Positions 20,646 through 30,394 of a DNA stretch of 64,000 nt are shown here, in pieces. The notes beneath the pieces are model-generated. The model saw only the letters and a list, made by a program, of their open reading frames with translations. It was not told the DNA's origin and ran no database searches. The stretch lies in NCBI RefSeq assembly GCF_019331795.1, contig NZ_JAHPZL010000008.1, positions 340,605-404,604 of the forward strand. The letters run 5' to 3'. Within the stretch, counting starts at the first letter, position 1, and each line of letters begins with the position of its first letter. The translations under genes were made by a program, and so were the position numbers. The DNA comes from Austwickia sp. TVS 96-490-7B. Lineage in GTDB: Bacteria; Actinomycetota; Actinomycetes; Actinomycetales; Dermatophilaceae.

Positions 20646-21071
20646 TCAGGTGGGCTGATCGCTCGGCAAGGCGCAGCTGCCGTCACCACCAGGAAGCTGA
20701 TGCCGGTGAGCTGCCACCCACCGATACACAGCAGCCGCAACAGGATCCACTAGTCGACTGGCCATCACCATCCCCCACGGTGCGAGCCAACGGTCTCCGT
20801 GGCGCATCGCGGCAGCGATGGCCAGGTGGCCAGCAGCAGGTGTCCCGTCTGTGTCCACCCACCGGACAGCGGTGAGACATTCCTGCCTGGTCAGGCCGAG
20901 GGCACTCAGATCGGCCTGCTGCCAGGGGGTCACGTCATACCGTCCACCTGAGGTGCGGGCCGCCCAGCGCGCCGACGACGTACAAAACCCGCAGTCACCG
21001 TCGTAAACCAGCACCGGACGCACTCGTGGCGGGACACCCAATGGGTCCTGCGGAGCAGACATCGCACTCAC
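20646..21071 (-). CDS. DCC family (DUF393) thiol-disulfide oxidoreductase-like protein
   Basis: This 141-residue protein has the family hallmark VLYDGDCGFCTSSARW, with a DxxCxxC thioredoxin-like motif near the N-terminus. The family is thought to act in thiol redox chemistry, but its substrates are unknown. The start overlaps the HIT gene stop by 4 bp. Confidence 0.8.
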   Translation of the reverse strand: MSAMSAPQDPLGVPPRVRPVLVYDGDCGFCTSSARWAARTSGGRYDVTPWQQADLSALGLTRQECLTAVRWVDTDGTPAAGHLAIAAAMRHGDRWLAPWGMVMASRLVDPVAAAVYRWVAAHRHQLPGGDGSCALPSDQPT

Positions 21072-21631
21072 CGCCAGTTTTCGACGAGAGAGCGGCGAGC
21101 GTCCTCCAGGAGGGTGGGCAACGCTTTGGTCTGGGCGATGATCGGCAGGAAGTTAGCATCCCCACCCCATCGAGGTACGACGTGTTGGTGCAGGTGCGCA
21201 GCGACGCCGGCTCCAGCGACACTGCCCTGATTCATGCCGAGGTTGAAACCTTGGGGTCGAGACGAACGCTGCAATGCGCGGACCGCACGTTGAGTCAGGT
21301 CCGCAAACTCGGCTGTCTCCGCCACGGTGAGGTCGATGTACGACGCCACGTGCCGATACGGGCAGATCAAGACATGTCCGGGGTTGTAAGGGAAAAGATT
21401 CATCACCACGAAGCAGCTCCGGCCGCGGTGCACGATCAATCCGTCAGCGTCGTCCTTACCGGGCGCAGCACAGAACGGACATCCTTCGCCCGCGTCGGCG
21501 CTGGGGCGTTCCCCTGAGATGTATGCCATCCGGTGCGGGGTCCACAACCGTTGAAAACCATCATCGACCCGCGTGAAATCGCTTTCCGGCGCGGCATCGG
21601 TGACGGCATTCTCCTCGTACGGCGTGGTCAT
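21068..21631 (-). CDS. HIT domain protein, probable AP4A phosphorylase/hydrolase
   Basis: This 187-residue protein carries the histidine triad AHLHQHVVPRW and the upstream PYNPGHVLICPYRHVA block. Its relatives split diadenosine polyphosphates. The position between thrS and the PIM operon matches the mycobacterial locus, where the HIT gene product has been characterised as an AP4A phosphorylase. A CxxC pair near residue 50 (CPFCAAPG) is typical of this subgroup. Confidence 0.85.
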   Translation of the reverse strand: MTTPYEENAVTDAAPESDFTRVDDGFQRLWTPHRMAYISGERPSADAGEGCPFCAAPGKDDADGLIVHRGRSCFVVMNLFPYNPGHVLICPYRHVASYIDLTVAETAEFADLTQRAVRALQRSSRPQGFNLGMNQGSVAGAGVAAHLHQHVVPRWGGDANFLPIIAQTKALPTLLEDARRSLVENWR

Positions 21632-21713
21632 GTCTTTGATCCTAACCAGCGGCTGAGGGCGGCACTTCGCAGCGTGCGGGTGCGTCCTTGCCGTGTGCTC
21701 ACCCCCCTGAGGG

Positions 21714-22205
21714 TCACGGGGGTGTGAGGCGCTCGTGGGGTGCGAGATATAGCAGGCGATCGCCCACTGGCCGGAAACCTGCCCGCCGGTAGAGGCCCGC
21801 AGCAGTCACGTTGCTACTCAACTGAATCCAGAGGACATGACGGTCACTGCACCAGTCCAGAGCGGCATGCACGAGGCTCTCCCCGACACCACTACGGCGC
21901 GCATCACGACTGACGTAGAGGGTGGTGAGGTGCGCCCAGGGGCGCCCCACCCGCCCAGGCTTCGGCAACGGAGACACCAGATGCAACATGACGGCACTCA
22001 CAGGTCTGCCATCAAGTGTCTTGGCGAGCCAGGAGGGACGCCGTTCTCGTTCCGCCAGCCAGGCGTCGGCGTACCGGTCAAGGAAACCTGGCTCTCCGAC
22101 ACAGCCGTGCTCCCGGTGACGCTGAATCTCCAGGGCAGCGAGCGCGAAGGCGTCGCTGCACTCGGCGGGCGTCACCTGGGTCAGCTGGCGTTGGTCAGCT
22201 CCCAC
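21714..22205 (-). CDS. GNAT family N-acetyltransferase
   Basis: This 163-residue protein has a GNAT fold. The acetyl-CoA-binding segment is LYVSRDARRSGVGESLVHAALDWC (R-x-x-G-x-G/S type), and the C-terminal motif is LSSNVTAAGLYRRAGF. The substrate is not predictable. It lies downstream of thrS on the same strand, after a strong hairpin. Confidence 0.8.
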   Translation of the reverse strand: MGADQRQLTQVTPAECSDAFALAALEIQRHREHGCVGEPGFLDRYADAWLAERERRPSWLAKTLDGRPVSAVMLHLVSPLPKPGRVGRPWAHLTTLYVSRDARRSGVGESLVHAALDWCSDRHVLWIQLSSNVTAAGLYRRAGFRPVGDRLLYLAPHERLTPP

Positions 22206-22244
22206 AGTGGCATGAAAGCACAGGTGTGGCGTCGGTGAACAGGG

Positions 22245-22291
22245 CAGGCGGCTTCTTCGAGTGACGTGTCGTCACTCGAAGAAGCCGCCTG
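22245..22291 (-). terminator. Very strong hairpin terminator after thrS
   Basis: A 21-bp perfect inverted repeat (22245-22265 with 22271-22291) and a 5-base loop begin 12 bases past the thrS stop. It is the longest stem seen in the housekeeping part of the window. Confidence 0.8.
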
Positions 22292-22302
22292 TGATGTCCC
22301 GG

Positions 22303-24327
22303 TCAGACCTGCGCGCGGGTGCGGATCGCTGCGACGATCTTGGCGACCGCGGCGTCGATGGGCACGCCGTTTTCCTGTGAGCCGTCGCGGAACCGGAAGG
22401 ACACCGCTCCAGCGGAACGGTCGTCTTCACCAGCGATGAGCACGTAGGGCACTTTGGATTTGCTGGCGTTGCGGATCTTCTTGGGGAAACGGTCGTCAGA
22501 GGAGTCGACGTCCACGCGCACACCTTCAGCGCGTAGTCGGGTGGCTACCTCGTCAAGGTATGGCTGGTATTCCTCGGCGACCGGGATGCAGGTGACCTGG
22601 ACCGGGGACAGCCACACCGGGAAAGCTCCGGCGTAGTGCTCGACGAGGACACCCAGGAACCGCTCGATGGAGCCGAACTTCGCGGAGTGGATCATGACGG
22701 GACGTTTGCGGGTGCCGTCTGGTGCCTGGTATTCCAGACCGAAACGTTCCGGCTGGTTGAAGTCATATTGGATGGTGGACATCTGCCAGGTGCGGCCGAT
22801 GGCGTCTCGGGCTTGAACGGAGACCTTGGGGCCGTAGTAGGCGGCGCCGCCCGGGTCGGGGACTAGCTCGAGACCGGTAGAGGTGCAGGCCTCTTCGAGG
22901 ATGCGGGTTGCTTCGGCCCAGTCCTCGTCGGATCCGATGAATTTGTCGGACTGTGGGTCGCGGGTGGACAGCTCGAGGTAGAAGTCGTCCATCCCGAAGT
23001 CACGCAGCAAGGACAGCACGAAGTTCAACAGGTGTTTGATTTCGTCGCCTGCTTGCTCAGGCATGCAGTAGCTGTGGCTGTCGTCTTGGGTGAAGCCGCG
23101 AAGACGGGTAAGGCCGTGGATGACGCCGGATTTTTCATACCGGTAGACGGTGCCGAATTCGAAGAGCCGCATGGGCAGTTCGCGGTAGGAGCGACCCCTG
23201 GACCGGAAGATGAGGTTGTGCATGGGGCAGTTCATCGCTTTGAGTCGGTAGTCCGATCCAGCGCGAGTGATATTGCCGTCGGCGTCGCGTTCCTCGTCGA
23301 CGTGCAACGGCGGGAACATGGTGTCGGAGTAGTACGGCAGGTGTCCTGAGGTGTGGAACAGCCCGTCCTTGGAGATGTGCGGGGTCCCGACGTAGAGGAA
23401 ACCCTCGTCAATGTGCCGCTGGCGGACGTAGTCTTCCATTTCCTTTTTGATAACCCCGCCTTTGGGGTGGAAGAGCGGCAGGCCGGAGCCTAGTTCGTCG
23501 GGGAAGGAGAATAGGTCGAGTTCGGCGCCGAGTTTGCGGTGGTCGCGCTTCTCAGCTTCTTCCAGGCGGGTTAGGTAGGCCTTCAGCTCATCTTTGCTGG
23601 GCCAGGCGGTGCCGTAAATGCGCTGCAATTGGGCGTTCTTTTGATCGCCACGCCAGTAGGCGGCGGCGCTGCGCATCACTTTGAAGCCGTTGCCGAGGAC
23701 TTTGGTGGAGGGCACGTGCGGGCCACGGCACAGGTCATACCAGACGACATCGCCCTTGCGGTCGATGCTTTCGTAGACGGTGAGCTCGTTGCCGCCGATC
23801 TCCACTTCGGCGCCTTCGGCCACGGCCGAGACATCACCGTTGGTGTTGCCGCCTTTGAGACCGACCAGTTCGAGTTTGTAGGGCTCGTTCTTGAGCAGTT
23901 CGCGGGCTTCGTCTTCAGTGACGACGCGGCGACGGAAGGTCTGCCCGGAGTTGATGATGCGCTGCATCGTTTTTTCGAGCTTCTTCAGGTCTTCCGGGGT
24001 GAAGGGGGTCTCCACGTCGAAGTCGTAGTAGAAGCCGTCTCGAATGGGCGGGCCAATCCCGAGGCGGGCGCTGGGGTTGATCTCTTGGACGGCTTGGGCG
24101 AGGACGTGAGCGGCCGAGTGTCGGAGCACGTCGATGCCGTCGTCGCTGTGAAGCAAGACCGGTGTGACGTCGACGCCGTCTTGGACTTCCCGGAAGAGGT
24201 CGTGGACCTCGCCGTTGACCTTGGCTGCGATGATGTCTTTGGCGCCGTCGAAAAGGTCGCCGTAGGTAGTGCCCTCGGCCACCGCTCGCTCGGCTCCGGC
24301 GATTCTGACGGTGATCTGGCTGGGCAC
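22303..24327 (-). CDS. thrS: Threonyl-tRNA synthetase
   Basis: This 674-residue class II synthetase has an N-terminal TGS domain ([20 protein letters not shown]), the editing domain with [12 protein letters not shown], then the catalytic core with [19 protein letters not shown] and the HGTP anticodon-binding domain ([17 protein letters not shown]). The GTG at 24327 is preferred to the frame opening 45 bases upstream because a GAGGAGAG ribosome-binding site precedes it. The terminator downstream is strong. Confidence 0.96.
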   Translation of the reverse strand: MPSQITVRIAGAERAVAEGTTYGDLFDGAKDIIAAKVNGEVHDLFREVQDGVDVTPVLLHSDDGIDVLRHSAAHVLAQAVQEINPSARLGIGPPIRDGFYYDFDVETPFTPEDLKKLEKTMQRIINSGQTFRRRVVTEDEARELLKNEPYKLELVGLKGGNTNGDVSAVAEGAEVEIGGNELTVYESIDRKGDVVWYDLCRGPHVPSTKVLGNGFKVMRSAAAYWRGDQKNAQLQRIYGTAWPSKDELKAYLTRLEEAEKRDHRKLGAELDLFSFPDELGSGLPLFHPKGGVIKKEMEDYVRQRHIDEGFLYVGTPHISKDGLFHTSGHLPYYSDTMFPPLHVDEERDADGNITRAGSDYRLKAMNCPMHNLIFRSRGRSYRELPMRLFEFGTVYRYEKSGVIHGLTRLRGFTQDDSHSYCMPEQAGDEIKHLLNFVLSLLRDFGMDDFYLELSTRDPQSDKFIGSDEDWAEATRILEEACTSTGLELVPDPGGAAYYGPKVSVQARDAIGRTWQMSTIQYDFNQPERFGLEYQAPDGTRKRPVMIHSAKFGSIERFLGVLVEHYAGAFPVWLSPVQVTCIPVAEEYQPYLDEVATRLRAEGVRVDVDSSDDRFPKKIRNASKSKVPYVLIAGEDDRSAGAVSFRFRDGSQENGVPIDAAVAKIVAAIRTRAQV

Positions 24328-24454
24328 GTCGGCTCTCCTCAGATGGGGCGGCGAAAGTGGCCGGGATGGCACACCTGCACCAGGGTATCCCGTGGGGCTT
24401 CAGCTGCCCTCATTGATTCCATCGGGTACGGCGACCCCTGGTTAGGCTGGTCGG

Positions 24455-25342
24455 ATGCTTGCTGCTGTGATTCCGATGCTGCGTTGTCCGATCTGTCACG
24501 GCGCGATGACGGGGCACAGCGGCACAGGCAGTGGGGTGCAGCCGTCGCGGGTGGGTTGCGATTCCGGGCACATGTTCGATGTGGCACGGCAGGGGCATGT
24601 GAGTTTGTTGGCGGGTCGTCGCCGCCATCAGGGTGATGACGCAGCGATGGTGGCGCACCGGTTATCTTTCCTGAGCGGCGGACATTATCTGCCGGTGGTG
24701 GCAGCTATTCGTGACTGCTTGGGAGACGTCTCCGAGCAGGGTGTCCTGCTCGATGTGGGTGGCGGTCCAGGGTGGTATGCCGCGCAGCTGTTGGCAGGCT
24801 GGCCTCGCTGGTCAGGGGTGAGTGTGGATGTGTCAGTGGCGGCTGCGCGACGGGCCGCCAAGGCGCATCCACAGTTGGGGTCGGTGGTGGCGGATGTCTG
24901 GGAGTCGCTGCCCTTGATCGATGGGGCAGCGACGGTAGCGACGTGCGTTTTTGCCCCCCGCCACGGAGCGGAGTTACGTCGGGTCCTGGCGCCAGAGGGC
25001 CGTTTGGTGGTGGTGACCCCGGGCCCAGATCACCTGGAGCAACTGCAGGGGCCCTTGGGTTTACTCGCGGTCGACCCGGATAAGGAGGCCCGGGTCGCCG
25101 AGGCACTGTCAGGGTTCGTCCGGGAAAACACGGTGGTGGTACGGCGGACGATGCTGCTGGATGGCGCGGCCGTGCACGATCTGGCGTTGATGGGGCCCTC
25201 GGCATTCCACGTCAATCGGGAGGCTCTAGCAGAGCAGGTGGCCTCATGGACGTCACCGGTGGTGGTGACCTGCTCGGTGGCGGTGACCTGCTATCGGGCA
25301 GACATGTCACCGTCAGACCACGGCACTTCATCGAGACTTTAG
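24455..25342 (+). CDS. RlmA-type 23S rRNA (guanine) N1-methyltransferase
   Basis: This 295-residue protein has the RlmA architecture: an N-terminal zinc-binding region with LRCPICHGAM and a later Cys/His pair (VGCDSGHMFDVARQGHVSLL), then a SAM-binding domain (LLDVGGGPGWYAAQLL). RlmA methylates G745 in Gram-negative and G748 in Gram-positive 23S rRNA. The Gram-positive G748 type includes the tylosin-resistance enzyme TlrB. Which base this one modifies cannot be decided from sequence. It is divergent from thrS. Confidence 0.82.
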   Translation: MLAAVIPMLRCPICHGAMTGHSGTGSGVQPSRVGCDSGHMFDVARQGHVSLLAGRRRHQGDDAAMVAHRLSFLSGGHYLPVVAAIRDCLGDVSEQGVLLDVGGGPGWYAAQLLAGWPRWSGVSVDVSVAAARRAAKAHPQLGSVVADVWESLPLIDGAATVATCVFAPRHGAELRRVLAPEGRLVVVTPGPDHLEQLQGPLGLLAVDPDKEARVAEALSGFVRENTVVVRRTMLLDGAAVHDLALMGPSAFHVNREALAEQVASWTSPVVVTCSVAVTCYRADMSPSDHGTSSRL

Positions 25343-25343
25343 C

Positions 25344-25362
25344 TGAAGTTAGGGCAACCTTA
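25344..25362 (+). promoter_or_regulatory. Possible IdeR/DtxR-type iron box upstream of nifJ
   Basis: The 19-mer TGAAGTTAGGGCAACCTTA matches 14 of 19 positions of the DtxR/IdeR consensus TTAGGTTAGGCTAACCTAA, including the TTAGG and AACCT arms. It lies 66 bp upstream of the nifJ start. Iron control of a multi-cluster Fe-S enzyme would make sense, but the match was made by eye. Confidence 0.35.
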
Positions 25363-25427
25363 TCTTGTGACAACAAGACATCAACGGTGAAATACTGCCG
25401 GTATCTCAAGGCAGAGGAGGCGGTCCC

Positions 25428-28400
25428 GTGCAGACATCACCGACGCGCTGGGCGACCATGGACGGCAATGACGCGGCAGCTCGGGTGGCGCACGCGCTGA
25501 GCGAAGTGATCGCGGTGTATCCGATCACGCCTAGCTCGGCGATGGGCGAATCAGCCGACGCCTGGAGCGCCGCCGGGAGAACCAACCTGTGGGGCGCCGT
25601 CCCAGAGGTCGTGGAGATGCAGTCCGAAGGTGGCGCCGCCGGCGCCCTGCATGGCGCCGTCACCAAAGGCGTGCTGGCCAGCACCTTCACTGCCTCACAA
25701 GGCCTGCTGCTGATGCTCCCCAACATGTACAAGATCGCCGGTGAACTCACCCCCGCGGTCATCCACGTGGCCGCCCGAACCCTGGCCACCCACGCATTGA
25801 GCATTTTCGGTGATCACCAAGACGTCATGAGCGCCCGGATGACCGGCTGGCTGATGCTCTGCTCATCATCGGTCCAAGAAGCTCAGGACATGGCGCTGGT
25901 CGCGCACGCCGCGACGCTGCGCTCCCGAGTCCCCGCCGTCCACTTCTTCGACGGTTTCCGCACCAGCCACGAAGTCAACAAGATCCAACTGCTGGATCAG
26001 GACGACATGCGCGCCTTGATCCGTGAAGAGGACGTCCTCGCTCATCGTGCCCGCGGCTTGACTCCTGATGCCCCAGTGCTACGCGGCACCGCCCAAAACC
26101 CCGACGTCTTCTTCCAAGCCCGTGAGGCCTGCAACCCGTTCTACGACGCTGCCCCCCAGATCGTCGCGGAATGTTTTGACGAACTCGCTGAACGCACCGG
26201 TCGGCGCTATCACCTCGTCGACTACGACGGCGCCCCCGATGCCGAAGACGTCATCATCATCATGGGATCAGGGGTGGGCACCACCCGCCAGACCGTCGAC
26301 GCGCTGCAAGCGCAGGGCCGCAAGGTCGGCGTCGCCACGATTCGGTTGTACCGCCCGTTCCCGGTGACTGAACTCATCGAAGCCCTCCCCCGCAGCGTCC
26401 GTCGTATCGCAGTGATGGACCGCACCAAGGAACCCGGCGCGACCGGCGAGCCCCTCTTCCAAGATGTCCTCGTCGCCATCGCCGAACACAGCAGCCACTT
26501 CAGCCACGGCATGCCCACCGTCGTCGGCGGCCGATACGGACTGTCCAGCAAGGAATACACCCCGGCGATGGCCAAAGCCGTCTACGACGAGCTCGCCCGC
26601 CCCACACCAAAACCCAGGTTTACTGTCGGCATCACCGACGACGTCACCCACCTGTCCCTCGACGTCGACTCGACATTCCGCCCCACCACCGGAGCGCTCT
26701 CCGCCGTGTTCTACGGCCTGGGATCAGACGGCACCGTCGGCGCCTCAAAAAACTCGGTGAAAATCATCGGTGAAGACGACGGCCGATACGCCCAGGGCTA
26801 CTTCGTTTACGACTCCCGCAAATCCGGCGCCACCACCGTCTCTCACCTCCGTTTCGGTGACACACCCATCGACTCGGCATACCTCGTCGATGAAGCCGAC
26901 TTCGTCGCCATCCACCAATTCGACCTGATGTCGCAGATGACCACCCTCGACATCGCCAAACCCGGCGCCCCCGTCCTCATTAACTCCCCCTACGGTGCGA
27001 CCGAGACATGGGCAAAACTGCCCATCGAAGTCCAACACATCATCATCGACCGCGGCCTCAAACCGTACGTCATCGACGCGCTCGCCGTCGCCCAGAAAGC
27101 CGGGCTAGGCAAACGCATCAACACCGTCATGCAGCCCTGTTTCTTCTACCTTTCCGGCGTGGTCCCCCAGGAGGACGCAGTCCCCCGCATCAAAACAGCC
27201 GTGGACAAGACATACGGTAAGCGCGGCCGCACCATCGTGGAACGCAACTGGGCAGCCATCGACATGGCCATCGACGCCCTCGAAGCCCTCCCCGTTCCCG
27301 CTCAGGCCGGAGGCGACATCCACCGGATGCCACCGATGGCACCGGAGACACCCGACTTCGTTAAAACAGTCACCGCGACCATGCTGCGCGGCGAAGGCGA
27401 CCTCCTGCCGGTGAGCGCGCTGCCGGTCGACGGGACCTGGCCGACTGGCACCAGCAAATTCGAGAAACGCGGCATCGCCGAACAGATCCCCATCTGGGAC
27501 CCAAACCTGTGCACCGACTGCGGCAAATGCGCCGTCGTGTGCCCCCACGCTGCCATCCGCATCAAAATCATGCCCACCGAAGCCCTGGCTGACGCCCCCC
27601 AGACATTGCCCTCCAAAAACTACCGCGACCGCACCTTGAAAGATCACCAGCTGATCGTGCAAGTCGCCCCCGACGACTGCACCGGCTGCGGAGTCTGCGT
27701 CGACATCTGCCCGGCCCGCAGCAAAACCGAAGTGAAACACAAGTCAATCAACATGGAAGACCGGCGCACCCACCTGCAGGACGAACGCGCTAATTTCGAC
27801 TTCTTCCTCACCATCCCCGAAATCGACCGGACGGCAGTGCGACACGACCAAGTCAAAGGCGTCGCCCAACTGCAGCCACTTTTCGAATACTCCCTGGCCT
27901 GTTCAGGATGTGGCGAAACCGGATACATCCGCACCTTGACGCAACTCTTCGGAGACCGCATGGTCGTGGCCAACGCCACCGGATGCTCCTCCATTTACGG
28001 CGGCAACCTGCCCACTGCGCCGTACGCCAAAAACACCGCCGGTCGCGGACCCGCCTGGAGCAACAGCCTTTTCGAAGACAACGCCGAATTCGGACTGGGA
28101 ATGCGCCTAGCCTGGGAGCAGCAAAACTCCGAAGCCCGCCGCTACCTGACCCACCTGCGTGACAGCCTGCCCGACGGATTAGCCGACGCCCTCCTCCACG
28201 CCGACCAATCCGCAGAAGGCGGCATCCAGGCACAACGAGGACGCGTCGACCAGCTGAAGACCGCCCTCGCCGGACGCACCGACCCCGACACCGTGGCACT
28301 GCTCAGCCTCGCCGACGAACTCGTCGACAAATCCGTGTGGATCATCGGCGGCGACGGATGGGCCTACGACATCGGGTACGGCGGCCTCGACCACGTCCTC

Positions 28401-29072
28401 GCCTCCGGCCGCAACGTCAACGTGCTGGTCCTCGACACCCAGGTCTACTCCAACACCGGCGGCCAAGCGTCCAAGGCGACCCCGCGCGGGGCGGCGGCGA
28501 AGTTCGCGGCCTCCGGCAAGGGCACGCCGAAGAAAGACCTCGGCATGATCGCCCAGGCCTACGGCAACGTCTACGTCGCCCAAATCGCCTTAGGCGCCAA
28601 CCAGCAACAAACCATCCGCGCCCTGTTGGAGGCCCAGGCCTGGGACGGGCCGAGCCTGATCATCGCCTACTCCACCTGCATCGCCCACGGCATCGACATG
28701 GAAACCTCCATGAGCCACCAAGCCGACGCAGTATCCACCGGATACTGGCCGCTCTACCGATTCCGGCCCAGCGATGAAGAACACGCCCAACCGCTGCGAC
28801 TGGACTCCAAAGCCCCCGTCGGAGCAGTCGCCGACTTCATGGGCCAAGAAGCCCGATTCGCCATGCTCCGCCGCAGCAACCCCGAACGCGCAGAAGAACT
28901 GTTTGCCCTCGCACAACAAGACGTCGACGAACGGTGGCGCTACTACAGCCAAGTCTCAGACGTGAAACGAGCCCTCCCCGCCGACCGCAGCGACCCCGCT
29001 GCCACACCAACAGCCTCACCCACCGCAGACAGCACCCTGCCCACCGGCCCCGCGGAAGGACGGAAATCATGA
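25428..29072 (+). CDS. nifJ: Pyruvate:ferredoxin (flavodoxin) oxidoreductase, single-chain
   Basis: This 1214-residue homodimer-type enzyme oxidises pyruvate to acetyl-CoA and CO2 and reduces ferredoxin or flavodoxin. The N-terminal TPP pyrimidine domain starts at DAAARVAHALSEVIAVYPIT. The ferredoxin domain has two 4Fe-4S motifs, CTDCGKCAVVCPHAA and CTGCGVCVDICPARS. The C-terminal TPP-binding domain contains CSGCGETGY, GGDGWAYDIGYGG and LDTQVYSNTGGQ. The GTG start follows a GAGGAGG ribosome-binding site. It overlaps the next gene by 4 bp. It implies anaerobic or microaerobic pyruvate metabolism. Confidence 0.96.
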   Translation: MQTSPTRWATMDGNDAAARVAHALSEVIAVYPITPSSAMGESADAWSAAGRTNLWGAVPEVVEMQSEGGAAGALHGAVTKGVLASTFTASQGLLLMLPNMYKIAGELTPAVIHVAARTLATHALSIFGDHQDVMSARMTGWLMLCSSSVQEAQDMALVAHAATLRSRVPAVHFFDGFRTSHEVNKIQLLDQDDMRALIREEDVLAHRARGLTPDAPVLRGTAQNPDVFFQAREACNPFYDAAPQIVAECFDELAERTGRRYHLVDYDGAPDAEDVIIIMGSGVGTTRQTVDALQAQGRKVGVATIRLYRPFPVTELIEALPRSVRRIAVMDRTKEPGATGEPLFQDVLVAIAEHSSHFSHGMPTVVGGRYGLSSKEYTPAMAKAVYDELARPTPKPRFTVGITDDVTHLSLDVDSTFRPTTGALSAVFYGLGSDGTVGASKNSVKIIGEDDGRYAQGYFVYDSRKSGATTVSHLRFGDTPIDSAYLVDEADFVAIHQFDLMSQMTTLDIAKPGAPVLINSPYGATETWAKLPIEVQHIIIDRGLKPYVIDALAVAQKAGLGKRINTVMQPCFFYLSGVVPQEDAVPRIKTAVDKTYGKRGRTIVERNWAAIDMAIDALEALPVPAQAGGDIHRMPPMAPETPDFVKTVTATMLRGEGDLLPVSALPVDGTWPTGTSKFEKRGIAEQIPIWDPNLCTDCGKCAVVCPHAAIRIKIMPTEALADAPQTLPSKNYRDRTLKDHQLIVQVAPDDCTGCGVCVDICPARSKTEVKHKSINMEDRRTHLQDERANFDFFLTIPEIDRTAVRHDQVKGVAQLQPLFEYSLACSGCGETGYIRTLTQLFGDRMVVANATGCSSIYGGNLPTAPYAKNTAGRGPAWSNSLFEDNAEFGLGMRLAWEQQNSEARRYLTHLRDSLPDGLADALLHADQSAEGGIQAQRGRVDQLKTALAGRTDPDTVALLSLADELVDKSVWIIGGDGWAYDIGYGGLDHVLASGRNVNVLVLDTQVYSNTGGQASKATPRGAAAKFAASGKGTPKKDLGMIAQAYGNVYVAQIALGANQQQTIRALLEAQAWDGPSLIIAYSTCIAHGIDMETSMSHQADAVSTGYWPLYRFRPSDEEHAQPLRLDSKAPVGAVADFMGQEARFAMLRRSNPERAEELFALAQQDVDERWRYYSQVSDVKRALPADRSDPAATPTASPTADSTLPTGPAEGRKS

Positions 29073-30112
29073 CCACCTCCCCCGACACCGCCGAAACCGC
29101 GCTCGCCGGACCCGACCTGAGCTCCTCCTACCTTGGGCTCGCACTGCACAACCCACTCGTAGCCTCAGCAAGCCCGTTGACCCGCACCGTCGACTCACTA
29201 CTCGAACTACAGCAGGCCGGAGTAGGAGCAGTGGTACTGCCCAGCCTCTTCCAGGAAGAGGTCGAAGCAGAAGAACTCGAGTCGATGAAACTCCTCGACG
29301 TCGGTGACGCCTTCGCCGAGTTCGAATCCGCGCCCCTCTCCGACGTCGACGCGTCCGGACTAGGCACAGAACGACACGTCACTTTGGTCGAAGAAGCCAA
29401 AGCAGCGTTGTCCATCCCCGTCATCGCCAGCGTCAACGGCACCCAGCCAGGCGGCTGGGCCCGGTACGGCGCGATCATGGCCGAAGCCGGCGCCGACGCC
29501 ATCGAACTGAACCTCTACGCCGTCAACACCGACCCAGCAGAAGACTCCAACACCGTGGAGAGCCGCTACCTGCACATCATCGAATCAGTGAAATCGGTGA
29601 TCGACGTACCACTAGCGGTGAAACTCAGCCAAAACTTCCAGTCCTTATCTAATTTCGCAGCGCGAGCCACCGACGCCGGCGCAGACGGACTAGTGCTGTT
29701 CAACCGTTTCCTCGGCCCCGACCTCGACCTCGACAACTTCCAGGTGGTCCCGCGAGTGGCGCTATCCACCCCGGGAGAATTACGGCTACGCACACGGTGG
29801 ATAGCGATCCTGCGCAGCCAACTGCCCCACATCAGCCTCGCAGCGACCGGTGGTGTGCACAGCAGCGCCGACGTCATCAAAACCCTGCTCGTGGGGGCTG
29901 ACAGCGTCTACCTGGCGTCAACGTTATTGCAACACGGACCGCAGAAAATCACCGAATTAGTGGAAGGACTACAGTCCTGGATGGCCGAGCGAGAATACGA
30001 CTCGGTGCAACAGCTGCGCGGCAGCATGAGCCTGTCCTCGGTGGACAACCCCGGTGAATTTGAACGCGCACAATACGTCCAGGCCATCACCACCTGGTCG
30101 CCAGAGAACTGA
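29069..30112 (+). CDS. Dihydroorotate dehydrogenase-like flavoprotein
   Basis: This 347-residue TIM-barrel protein resembles class 1 dihydroorotate dehydrogenases (LGLALHNPLVASASPLT at the start, then VIASVNGTQPGGWARYG and AATGGVHSSADVIKTLLVGA). Such PyrD-like proteins are often encoded next to nifJ, where they are unlikely to serve pyrimidine synthesis; their true substrate is not established. The ATG overlaps the nifJ stop, so the two are coupled. Confidence 0.8.
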   Translation: MTTSPDTAETALAGPDLSSSYLGLALHNPLVASASPLTRTVDSLLELQQAGVGAVVLPSLFQEEVEAEELESMKLLDVGDAFAEFESAPLSDVDASGLGTERHVTLVEEAKAALSIPVIASVNGTQPGGWARYGAIMAEAGADAIELNLYAVNTDPAEDSNTVESRYLHIIESVKSVIDVPLAVKLSQNFQSLSNFAARATDAGADGLVLFNRFLGPDLDLDNFQVVPRVALSTPGELRLRTRWIAILRSQLPHISLAATGGVHSSADVIKTLLVGADSVYLASTLLQHGPQKITELVEGLQSWMAEREYDSVQQLRGSMSLSSVDNPGEFERAQYVQAITTWSPEN

Positions 30113-30151
30113 GGGCGTTATTCACGAGGGTTTTTGTGGCGATGATGATTA

Positions 30152-30370
30152 TCAGCCGAGTTGATTAAGTTCGAGTCGAGTGATAATCCGAAGCAACTCG
30201 CTTGAAATGTGCACCTCTCCCCCATACATGTAATCCTCGGAGTTCTGAAATATTTCAGAAATGGAATGTGCCCAGGTCTGAAAGTTGATCGAATGGGTGA
30301 CCAGTGTCCTGAGTTTTGGTCCGGCAAGATATTTCCTACCAGCACAGGCGGAAAGGAATTGACGATCCGC
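30152..30370 (-). pseudogene. Remnant resembling the C-terminus of a DUF4279 protein
   Basis: An open frame of 72 codons with no usable start at its 5' end reads protein-like, ending GGEVHISSELLRIITRLELN before the stop. That segment resembles the C-terminal end of DUF4279 proteins, which are often immunity-like genes in polymorphic toxin loci. The upstream half is missing. The assignment rests on a short match recognised by eye. Confidence 0.3.
30243..30260. repeat. Perfect 18-bp palindrome
   Basis: TTCTGAAATATTTCAGAA is identical to its own reverse complement. It lies 135 bp downstream of the MFS gene and inside the DUF4279-like remnant. It could be a protein-binding site or chance in an AT-richer stretch. 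Confidence 0.5.
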
Positions 30371-30394
30371 TTAAGAGGGGCACGAATGACTCTC

